64,000 nt of DNA from Bacteroidota bacterium (GTDB lineage Bacteria; Bacteroidota; Bacteroidia; 2-12-FULL-35-15), in the NCBI GenBank assembly GCA_016707685.1, contig JADJHE010000005.1:135369-199368 (forward strand), written 5' to 3'. Below, piece by piece: positions 1 through 8,481 of the stretch. The position numbers were made by a program, and so were the translations under genes. The notes under the pieces were generated by a model. It did no database searches. It was not told where the DNA came from and saw nothing but the letters and a program-made list of their open reading frames with translations. The stretch's first letter is position 1; every line of letters starts with the position of its first letter.

Positions 1-924
1 ATACGCCCTTTGTAGATACGTCCCATTTGAACTGTACTTTCTCTCCACAAATCACCAGCTTTGGTAAACTCCTCTGAAATAGACAATAGCTTTTCATCTG
101 GAATATAATGATACGCTTGCTCTAAAAATGCGGCATACAAAAAACGAAAGCCACCACCACCAGTACCAATTTCTTCTTGCATACGAACAATTTGTCCTAA
201 ATATAAACCAGCCTTTCGTGGGCCTAGTTTTTCTCTCCACTTACGAATTTGTTTGGAAGTATATTTAATACCAGCTACACCAGCAATATTCCCAGGAACA
301 TGCAACATATCACGAGCACTTCGTTTTATCCCTTTAATGATTCCTCTTTTAATTGTTTCGTTATCCACTTTATGGACGTTTTCGGGATAATAAACATGCC
401 CTTTAGGAGCTAGTGGTCCTTTTGCAAAACGAACCTTAATCATATCCTCTTCCGACAAAGTTGTCACTGTTTCCATTACGGGATCGCTTATCAAATAATC
501 ATTCCCATGCTTTCCATATACAATTAAGTTATGTGCATTGAAATGGAATCGGTATTCAGGGGGGAAAATAGGGCAAATTAAAAACACCTACTTGACAGCC
601 AACAGGAACTCCTTCCAAGATTTTTTTATCTAAAAAATCATGCGCTGCTTTTTCGTTTGTTCCAAATTTTTTACGCACCACTTTAACTCCTAATGATTTG
701 CATGTACGACTAAAAATCCAACCAGGCATACTTCTGTAGGAAATTGCTGGACCATTGTTTATACTTAAAATGGGTATGTGAATGTAGAATATTCCAGAAC
801 CCATTCCAAAAGCCAATGGTTCGGTCATAAAATCTAATCCATGGTATCTTAGCAAACTTGTAGTTGCTCCATTTTCACAATGTGCTGCTTGAATATGTTG
901 AAACGTTGTTATTTCCTTATCCAT
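1..924 (-). CDS. BtrH N-terminal / DUF4872 family protein (partial, frameshifted)
   Basis: The family is typified by butirosin BtrH, which moves an acyl group from an acyl carrier protein to an acceptor; homologues sit in many biosynthetic clusters. The N-terminus has the conserved HCENGATTSLLRYHG block (His15, Cys16), the likely catalytic Cys. After about residue 120 the frame breaks in a run of six G (559-564). Shifting by one base restores an open frame to the left edge, through the expected FHFNAHN and a later DUF4872-like part (about 308 residues visible). The start at 924 lies one base after the stop of the next upstream gene, so translation is probably coupled. The C-terminus is outside the window. 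The family call is firm; the substrate is unknown. Confidence 0.75.
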
Positions 925-925
925 A

Positions 926-1323
926 CTATCCTTTAAAATTCTTTAATTCATCAACACTCACTTCAAATGCTTTCGCATAAATAGCCAATTTTTATCGCTC
1001 AAATTTTTAAACACATCGGGCTTCATGTGTCTTTTTATTGTAAAACTCCAAAAACCGGTGTAACCAGATAAAACGGGCATATCCATCAATCGCAATTCCA
1101 TGAAATAATATATAGGACTTTTTTCACCACTTCTAACAAGCTTTCGAGCTTCTTCAACTCGTTCGTTAATATCTTCCCATGCATTGTCGAGTGCCTGTTT
1201 CTTTACATCCCAACCGGTACTCAAACCAGTAGTGTATTTTCCATCATTATCTTTCACATAACACAATTCACGTGTCATCACTTTTAGTGCGCTATCATCT
1301 TGAGGTAATTCTTCTTTTTTCAT
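926..1323 (-). CDS. Small HTH-like hypothetical protein
   Basis: About 132 residues, starting at the ATG at 1323 (MKKEELPQDD); an upstream in-frame start at 1365 would overlap the halogenase and is less likely. Read directly, it stops at 958. A one-base shift in the AAAAA run near 983 extends it to a TAG at 926-928 with the ending LAIYAKAFEVSVDELKNF. That ending resembles the last helices of XRE/HTH_3 domains (AKAFEVSVDEL), and the new stop sits one base before the BtrH-like start. The middle, rich in Trp, Arg and aromatic residues (GYTGFWSF), matches nothing I can name. It could be a regulator or a cluster-specific small partner. Function unknown. Confidence 0.55.
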
Positions 1324-1337
1324 TTTTGATTTTAGTA

Positions 1338-3011
1338 TTAAACCAATTCTGTTTTGTAAAACCACATCTTTTTAACATCCATTGCAATTGAATTATCAAC
1401 AGGCAATGCGTTTTCACTTGTAGTATCAACTGTTCCATTCAACGTAATGGTGTATGGATTAACTTTCATATCGATAGGAGTCCCTTTCACTTCGTTACTT
1501 ACCAAACGAAACACTTCGGCAGCAACCTGCTCCAACATTTTCACGTTTGATTTTACTCGATCCAACAATTCTTTTGTTGAATGTTGATTTTCAATTCCCT
1601 GCTGAAACTGTTTTAAATAGCCTAAATCCAATGGATCGATGTATTTATTTTCAAACACTTTATTTTCGTGAGGCAACCATTCTAAAAATAAATCCTGCAT
1701 GCATTTGTTTAGCATCTGGAATTTTCTTCCAATAGAATCTTCCGAAACGAATAACTCTTTCAACACTTTCAAATCCGTAAATCCTTTGTTTGTAAACAGT
1801 AAACATGGTACCGACCAATAGATTGCCCAATCCCAGAATATTTTCATTACCATAATTTGTGAGCTACCCATTAATTTATATTTATCCTGGTAAATAGGTA
1901 ACCAGCTTTCGAACCAGCGTAAATGTGTTTGTTCGTATATTTGAGCACGAACAGTAATGTCTTCGCCACTAATATCTCTTAAAATTAAATCACTCAACCA
2001 TGTATTGTTTAAAGAAATGAAATCACTACCTGGTGAATAGAACGGATCTAAGAACACCCCAGCCTCACCTGTTACCGCCCATCTTTCGGAAGAATAAATT
2101 CGTTCACTATCATGAGCAAAATGACGTAATATTCTAAAATCTAACAATTCATTTTCAGGCGGACAAACATGTTTATATGCTTGCGGTTCATTCTTTTTAA
2201 TCCACGCAACTGCTTTTTCATAGGTGTTAATGGTATCAAATGGATGAATATCTTGATCGGCAACAATTCCAATACTTGTGTTTTTAGAACCCAATGGAAT
2301 AATCCAAAGCCAATAGCCTTTATCAATAAGATGTACGGTACTTAAATAACGAAGCTTGGGAGCTAAAAAGGTTTTCCATTTATCGTTATCACTCCATTCG
2401 TCAATATCTACAACACCTTTAACACGATACCAAACAGCATTTACATCATGTGGTGCTTTCTTTTCAAATTTCAATTTACGTTTCAACAAACTAAAACGAC
2501 TGGTTGCATCCACTACCCATTTTGCTTTTAAACGCTTCTCTTCATTTTCATGATTATAAACAACCTCATGCCCCTCCGGAGAAAAAACAACATCTTTTAC
2601 TCTTGCACCCAACATAAATTCTGTACCAAACGTTTTTGTGTGTTTTTCTAAGAAATTTTCAAATGTTCCTCTATCTAATTGATGGCTGGGAACAGGTAAT
2701 TTTAAACGAGGTCCTAACTCTACTCTATTAGAAAGTTCTTCTTTGTTTCCATCATTGAAAAAGAAACGCAAACCATGTTTTGGTAATTCGAACTCTTCCA
2801 AATAATCTTTTAATTCTAAAACCTCCCTAAAATAATGTGTTGCCAATTCAACTGTTGACTCACCAACTTTATGTGCTGCAATAGGAGCAATTGTATCACG
2901 GTATTCCATAATCAAAATGGAAATATTGGTATTTGCTTTTTTAAGATGAATAGAAAGCGTTAGTCCTGCTAAACCGCCTCCGGCAATAATTACATCATAC
3001 TGCTTTTGCAT
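1338..3011 (-). CDS. Flavin-dependent halogenase-like FAD oxidoreductase
   Basis: 557 residues. Residues 8-16 are the Rossmann dinucleotide-binding GGGLAG loop. KVGES at 48-52 matches the GES motif of tryptophan-halogenase-type flavoproteins, and GYWLWIIPLG near residue 235 contains WxWxIP, the family signature that keeps the flavin from acting as a monooxygenase. GVFLDPFYSPGSDF later in the protein is the conserved FAD/active-site block. Such enzymes chlorinate or brominate aromatic substrates using FADH2 supplied by a separate reductase. The gene is first of three on the minus strand, 14 bases before the HTH-like gene, with a -7 box 24 bases upstream. A related flavin hydroxylase is the main alternative. 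Confidence 0.75.
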   Translation of the reverse strand: MQKQYDVIIAGGGLAGLTLSIHLKKANTNISILIMEYRDTIAPIAAHKVGESTVELATHYFREVLELKDYLEEFELPKHGLRFFFNDGNKEELSNRVELGPRLKLPVPSHQLDRGTFENFLEKHTKTFGTEFMLGARVKDVVFSPEGHEVVYNHENEEKRLKAKWVVDATSRFSLLKRKLKFEKKAPHDVNAVWYRVKGVVDIDEWSDNDKWKTFLAPKLRYLSTVHLIDKGYWLWIIPLGSKNTSIGIVADQDIHPFDTINTYEKAVAWIKKNEPQAYKHVCPPENELLDFRILRHFAHDSERIYSSERWAVTGEAGVFLDPFYSPGSDFISLNNTWLSDLILRDISGEDITVRAQIYEQTHLRWFESWLPIYQDKYKLMGSSQIMVMKIFWDWAIYWSVPCLLFTNKGFTDLKVLKELFVSEDSIGRKFQMLNKCMQDLFLEWLPHENKVFENKYIDPLDLGYLKQFQQGIENQHSTKELLDRVKSNVKMLEQVAAEVFRLVSNEVKGTPIDMKVNPYTITLNGTVDTTSENALPVDNSIAMDVKKMWFYKTELV

Positions 3012-3035
3012 GATTTATGATTTTATATGTTTTAC

Positions 3036-3043
3036 CAAAGATA
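3036..3043 (-). promoter_or_regulatory. Bacteroidota -7 promoter box upstream of halogenase-like gene
   Basis: Read on the minus strand this is TATCTTTG, an exact TAnnTTTG, 24 bases before the ATG. No TTG lies at the expected -33 distance, so only the -7 element is claimed. Confidence 0.5.
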
Positions 3044-3151
3044 TTAAATTTAGGACTAAAGACTTAGTTGAATGTTGAATTTAAACAATATGATGTTAAG
3101 ATACAAAAAAATATTAGGTTTTTCTGTTTAAAACAAAGTTATTATACATTC

Positions 3152-3187
3152 AAAAAAATCCCCAGCAAATTGCTAGGGATTTTTTTA
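3152..3187 (-). terminator. Rho-independent terminator after DUF1456 gene
   Basis: An inverted repeat (ATCCC-AGCAA / TTGCT-GGGAT with one mismatch) is flanked by A7 on the left and T7 on the right, so it can act in both directions. It follows directly on the stop of the DUF1456 gene. Confidence 0.7.
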
Positions 3188-3439
3188 TTATTTCTCAGGA
3201 ACGTTCTCGCCTTTGGGAGGCATTGGTCCTCGTTTAAAGATTACCAACCCATTTAAAAAGTTTCGCAACAACTGATCACCACACTCCTTGTAATTACGAT
3301 GATCGGGGGTTCGGTACAATGCATTTACTTCGCTCTTTGTAATATCAAAATCTACCAATTTTAAAATTTTGATAACATCTTCATCTTTTAACTCAAGCGC
3401 AACTCTTAATTTTTTTAATATATCGTTGTTGGATAACAT
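3188..3439 (-). CDS. DUF1456 family protein (short form)
   Basis: 83 residues. The start (MLSNNDILKKLRVALELKDEDVIK), the following DITKSEVNALYR and LLRNFLNGLVIFKRG are the single DUF1456 module, known from E. coli YehS. YehS-type proteins usually carry two such modules in about 150 residues; this one has a single module and then a polar tail, with no sign of a frame break. Role unknown. It follows the E1 dehydrogenase gene by 17 bases on the same strand and ends at a terminator, so the two are probably cotranscribed. Confidence 0.75.
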   Translation of the reverse strand: MLSNNDILKKLRVALELKDEDVIKILKLVDFDITKSEVNALYRTPDHRNYKECGDQLLRNFLNGLVIFKRGPMPPKGENVPEK

Positions 3440-3456
3440 ATCTTCTGTTTGTAAAA

Positions 3457-5548
3457 TTAATAATTCAATAATTCGCCAATTGCTTTTGCAACTTTACTTG
3501 CATTTGGCAACATGGTTGTTTCTAAAGTTGAGTTCAAAGGTATAGCTGGTAAATTTTCGGAACCAATTACTTCAACTGGTGCATCCAACGACTCAAAACA
3601 ATATTTAGAAATTCTACCTGCCAATGCTTGTGCAAATCCATTATTATAAGGCTCTTCTGTTAGTACGATGCACTTTCCATGCTTGCGAACAGATGCAAAA
3701 ACGGTTGCTTCATCCAATGGATTGATGGTTCTTAAATCAACAATCTCAATTTGACCAGCAAATTCTTTAGCCGCATTTTTTGCCCAATAAACACCCATTC
3801 CATAAGTAATAATCGTCAATGAGCTTTTATCTTTTGTTGCCTCTGCTTCTTGAACCATGCGCGCTTTTCCTAAAGGAATGATATAATCTTCATCGGGTTC
3901 AATTGTTTTGGCATCTTCTGTTCCTTTAATTTTACTCCAATACAAACCTTTGTGTTCGAGCATCACAACCGGATTCGGATCATAATAAGCTGCTTTCATT
4001 AACCCTTTTAAATCAGCACCAGTAGAAGGGTAACAAATTTTTATTCCACGAATATTTGCAAGCACACTCTCTACACTTGATGAGTGGTAAGGACCACCGC
4101 TACCATAAGCACCAATAGGCACACGCAAAATCATACTTACAGGCCATTTACCATTGGACAAATAACAAGAGCGACTCACCTCAGTAAATAATTGATTTAA
4201 GCCAGGCCAAATATAATCTGCAAACTGAACTTCAACAATTGGTTTACATCCCACTGCACTCATCCCTACTGTACTTCCAATAATAAATGCTTCTTGGATA
4301 GGAGTATTGAATACACGGTGATCACCAAATGTTTGTGCTAATGTTGCAGCCTCGCGAAATACACCACCTAATCTACCACCAACATCTTGCCCGTATAACA
4401 AACATTCTGGATGCTTTGTCATTAATTCTCGAATAGCAAACAAAGCAGAATCAACCATCACCGTTTTTTCTTTACCAGCTGGTTCACGTTGACCTTTCTC
4501 TTCCGTTACTGGTGTTGGCATAAAATCATAATCAAACAAATCTTCTGGACGAGGATCTTCAGCAACCAATGCTTTTTGATAATCATCAGCAACTTTCTGT
4601 TTTGCTTGTTTTTCGATTTCGTTTTAACTCTGTAATATCAAAACCTGAAATGATTAATTGATTTCTGAATTTTGGAAAAGGATCACGTTGTTGTGCTTCT
4701 TCTAAATCATCACGATACCATTCTTTACGAACACCAGATGTATGGTGATTTAACAAAGGAACTTTTGCATGAATCAAAAATGGTCTTCGCTCTTTACGAA
4801 TAATAGCGATTACTTCTTTTACTGTATTGTATGATTTTTCAAAATCAGTACCATCAATGGTGCGGGTTTCTAAACCTTTAAATCCTTTTGCATATTCCGT
4901 TGCATCTTGAGCACGGATTTCTTTTGCGTTTGCTGAAATATCCCATTCGTTATCCTGAACAACATATAATATTGGCATCTTTTTCAAAACGGCCATTTGA
5001 AAAGCTTCAGCAACTTCACCTTCTGTAATGCAAGCATCACCTAAGGAACAAACTGCAATGGGTTTGTCAGTTCCAAAATCGGCCGACAAACCTTGTTTTT
5101 CTAAATATTGTAACCCCATTGCAACTCCAGTAGTTGGAATTGCTTGCATTCCAGTTGCAGATGACTGCATTGGAATTTTAGGCATGTTATCACGTTTTAA
5201 ACTTGGATGCGAATAATAGGTTCTTCCACCACTAAATGGATCGTCACGTTTAGCTAGCACTTGTAACATTAATTCATAAGGAGTCATTCCTATTCCTAAC
5301 AACATACTATCATCGCGATAATAAGCAGATAAAAAATCTTGAGGCAATAATTGCATACTCACAGCAAGCTGAATGGCTTCGTGACCGCGAGATGTAGCAT
5401 GTACATACTTTGCACACACTTCTTTATTTTCTTCGTACAACTCAGCTAATGCTTTTGCTGTACACATTAATTCAAATGCTTTTAACAAATTATCTTCAGC
5501 GATTGAAGAGTTGATTTTACGTTTTGTTTCTGACATTATTTGTGACAT
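3457..5548 (-). CDS. 2-oxoacid dehydrogenase E1, fused alpha and beta subunits
   Basis: The E1 component is the thiamine-diphosphate decarboxylase of branched-chain 2-oxoacid or related dehydrogenase complexes. The alpha half (from 5548) has YYRDD at 76-80 and the ThDP/Mg motif GDA at 170-172 ending in DN at 199-200. The beta half has the transketolase-like VGMSAVGCKPIVEVQFADY and a C-terminal transketolase domain. The frame breaks near 4608, in TTTTCGATTTCGTTTT. One added base joins the halves through a charged linker (KQAKQKVADDYQ), giving about 697 residues, the usual length of the single-chain E1 common in Bacteroidota. E2 and E3 are not in the window. Substrate class is inferred, with branched-chain keto acids the most likely. 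Confidence 0.85.
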
Positions 5549-5706
5549 TTAGAGAGATTATTACAAATAGTTTGTTAAATCTAAATAAACTTTACTTTAA
5601 TTCCAAGATAATATATAAAATCAAAATATAATATTGCATTATACTAAATTAACAGAATTATAATCTAAACAAAGCTTCATTTTTTAGATTAATAGAGAGA
5701 TATTGC

Positions 5707-5714
5707 TAACTTTG
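5707..5714 (+). promoter_or_regulatory. Bacteroidota -7 promoter box upstream of DUF2911 gene
   Basis: TAACTTTG matches TAnnTTTG exactly, 55 bases before the ATG. No TTG is found at the normal distance upstream. The 220-base region between the divergent E1 and DUF2911 genes otherwise shows nothing I can name. Confidence 0.45.
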
Positions 5715-5769
5715 AACAATACAGGTTTTTAATTGTACTTATAAATACTAACTAAAAAATAAAACAACG

Positions 5770-6627
5770 ATGTTAATTAAAAAAATCAACAAAATTTCTG
5801 CAGCTATTGCAATAGCAGCATTCAGCATTACAAATGTAAATGCGCAACAATTAAAAGTTCCAGCACCAAGTCCATTACAAACGCTTAAGCAAGCATTTGC
5901 ATTAGATAATATCACAATCGAATATTCTCGCCCAAGTGTTAAAGGCAGAGTTGTATTTGGTGATGTTGTTCCTTTCGGAAAGGTATGGCGCACAGGCGCT
6001 AACGCTTCAACAAAAATTACATTTGGTGAAGATGTTACCGTTGAAGGCAAGCCAGTTGCAGCAGGTACTTATGCGATTTATAGTATTCCTAACAAAGACA
6101 GTTGGGAAATTATGTTGTACAAAGATTTAACATTGGGCGGTAATGTTGCTGATTACAAAGCAGAAAATGAAGTTTTAAAATTTCAAGTAAAACCAACTGC
6201 ACTTACAGCAAAAGTTGAAACATTTACAATCAATGTTGCAAATGTTACTTCTAATACATGTGCTATTGAATTAGCATGGGATAAAACAAGTGTTGCATTT
6301 AATGTTTCTGCTGATATTGAATCAAAAATCATGAAAAATATTGATGCTACAATGAGCAAAGATGCTCGTCCATACTACCAAGCAGCGAGCTATTACTATG
6401 AAAACAGTAAAGATTTAGCAAAAGCTACAGAATGGATCAATAAAGCGGTAGAACAAAATCCAAAGGCTTATTGGGTAATGTTATTAAAAGCAAAAATCTT
6501 GTTGAAAGCAAAAGATAAAAAAGGTGCACTTGCTGCTGCTGAACAAACTGTTGTTTTAGCAAAAGAAGAGCAAGATGATGCATATGTAAAAATGGCTGAG
6601 AATTTAATTGCGGAAGCAAAAAAATAA
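5770..6627 (+). CDS. Exported DUF2911 protein with helical C-terminal repeats
   Basis: 285 residues. A signal peptide (about 1-25, ending NVNAQ) is followed by the DUF2911 domain, recognisable by YSRPSVKGRVVFG, VPFGKVWRTGANASTKI and AGTYAIYSIP. From about residue 190 the chain becomes helical, with Ala/Tyr/Lys-rich TPR-like repeats (ARPYYQAASYYYENSKDL, AIEWINKAVEQNP-type periodicity). The combination is common in Bacteroidota envelope proteins. Molecular function of DUF2911 is not known. The gene stands alone, with its own promoter box and a strong terminator shared with the convergent symporter gene. Confidence 0.85.
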   Translation: MLIKKINKISAAIAIAAFSITNVNAQQLKVPAPSPLQTLKQAFALDNITIEYSRPSVKGRVVFGDVVPFGKVWRTGANASTKITFGEDVTVEGKPVAAGTYAIYSIPNKDSWEIMLYKDLTLGGNVADYKAENEVLKFQVKPTALTAKVETFTINVANVTSNTCAIELAWDKTSVAFNVSADIESKIMKNIDATMSKDARPYYQAASYYYENSKDLAKATEWINKAVEQNPKAYWVMLLKAKILLKAKDKKGALAAAEQTVVLAKEEQDDAYVKMAENLIAEAKK

Positions 6628-6642
6628 ACAATCAGATACATT

Positions 6643-6681
6643 ACAAAAAAAAGGCTGCTTATAATTAAGCAGCCTTTTTTT
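6643..6681. terminator. Bidirectional rho-independent terminator
   Basis: A perfect 10-base stem, AAGGCTGCTT (6651-6660) with AAGCAGCCTT (6667-6676) and a 6-base loop, is flanked by A8 and T7 tracts. It lies between the converging DUF2911 and symporter genes; the symporter's last codons are inside it. Confidence 0.85.
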
Positions 6682-8364
6682 GTTGTTTATTAATGAATTG
6701 TTGAATCAATAATGCCAATACCATAACCGTGATACAACCAATCACATTCAACCATAAAAAGGCTGTTAAATCAACTATCCAAGCATATACAATAAATGCC
6801 TCAGCAATTAATGCTGCTATAAATACGGCTGAACCACTTACTTTTTTCAAATAGAATGCAACCAAGAAAATGCCCAAAATAGTTCCATAAAACAAAGAAC
6901 CCAATATATTTACTGCTTCTATTAAATTACCCAATTTACTTGCATACAATGCTACCAAAACACAAAATCCACCCCAAGCAACAGTTGCCCAACGCGAAGC
7001 CGCCAAATACTGTTTATCGTTCTCATTCTTTTTGAATATTCGTTTATAAAAATCAACAATGGTTGTTGATGCCAAGGAATTTAAACCGCTTGCTGTAGAA
7101 CCCATCGATGCTAAAAAAATAATGGCAATTAACAACCCTACAATCCCAACAGGTAACTGCTTTGTTACAAAATGCAAAAACACATAATTGGTATCATTTG
7201 TATCCGCCTTTGGATTATTCTTAATCATTAAAGCACTTACTTCTTTTTTAATTTCAGTGCTTTTAGCGTCTAATAATTGCAGCTTTTCTCTCAACACATT
7301 TTGTCCCTGCTCATCATCACGATGAAGTGCATCAACCAATACCATCACTTGTTTTTGTTTCTCTTCGTGCACCAATTGGTATGCATTATCCAACTTCACA
7401 TACGCATCGTGGTAAACACTTTGGTTTATTCGATCCAGTTCCACATTATTAAAAAACACCGGAGGCTTGTAGAATTGATAAAAGGTAAATACCAATGTTC
7501 CTATCAATAAAATAAAAAATTGCATTGGAATTTTAATCAAACCATTCATCACTAAACCTAACCTACTCTGAGTAACAGATGAACCTGTTAGGTAGCGTCC
7601 TACTTGTGATTGATCGGTTCCGAAATACGAAAGCTGAAGAAAAAAACCACCAATAATTCCCGACCAAATATTGTATCGGTTGTTTAAATCAAAGGTGGTA
7701 TCGATTGCATTTAGTTTATCCATTTTACCTGCAATGTGCAGGGCATCAACAAAACCAACATTTTCGGGCAACAAATGCACCACCATAAATGCTGCTAAAA
7801 ATAATCCTGCAAAGATGATTGCCATTTGTAATAACTGTGTATAAGAAACCGCTTTGGTGCCACCATAAACAGTATAAGCAATAACCAACATTCCATTAAA
7901 CAAAATAGTATACGTAATATCGATATTTAAAATAGACGACAATACAATTGCAGGTGCATAAATAGTAATACCTGTAGACAAACCACGTTGCAAAAGAAAC
8001 AAAAATGCGGTAAGTGAACGCGTTTTATTATCAAAACGTTTTTCTAAATATTCATAAGCTGTATAAACATTTAACTTATGAAAATAGGGATGAATGTGAT
8101 ACAGAGAACAACCATTGCTAATGGCAAACCAAAATAGAACTGAACAAAGCGCAAACCATCGCTATAGGCTTGTCCGGGTGCTGACAAAAATGTTATTGCA
8201 CTTGCTTGCGTTGCCATCACCGACAAACCCACATGATACCAAGGCAACTGACGATCAGCAAGTAAATAACCATCAATATTTTTCGTGCCTCTACTTTTCC
8301 AAACGCCATAAAAAACTATTAAAAACAATGTAATTAATAGTACAATCCAATCAATTACACTCAT
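6665..8364 (-). CDS. Sodium/solute symporter (SSS family)
   Basis: About 566 residues once repaired. The N-terminal part has the family block DGYLLADRQLPWYHVGLSV and MATQASAITFLSAPG; the rest has about eleven further membrane segments, with a long charged loop in the middle (around the repeated EKQKQVMVLVDALHR region) as in many Bacteroidota homologues. The frame breaks near 8085 in a short A/T run; one base restores IPIF-HKLNVYTAYEYLEKRF, the conserved EYLExRF motif. It takes up an organic solute with Na+; the solute cannot be told. Its ATG overlaps the stop of the 39-residue gene (ATGA), so it is translated together with that gene and with the PIG-L enzyme upstream. Confidence 0.85.
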
Positions 8365-8480
8365 TCAAAATGTTTTGTAAAGAAGTAAAAAATCGAAATA
8401 AGAAAGCACAAAAACAATATGACAAATGCGTACACATTATTCCAATTTTTAAAAAAGGGCACTTTCTTATTTTGTGACAT
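8361..8480 (-). CDS. 39-residue single-span membrane protein
   Basis: A very short open frame: MSQNKKVPFFKNWNNVYAF followed by one strongly hydrophobic span (about residues 17-35, rich in Phe, Leu and Ile) and a short basic/acidic tail. It starts one base after the PIG-L stop and its TGA overlaps the symporter ATG by four bases, which argues that it is a real, coupled gene. The positive N-terminus suggests the N-terminus is inside. A small symporter partner, like the small subunits that accompany some SSS and TRAP carriers, is the natural guess. No function is established. Confidence 0.65.
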   Translation of the reverse strand: MSQNKKVPFFKNWNNVYAFVILFLCFLISIFYFFTKHFE

Positions 8481-8481
8481 G

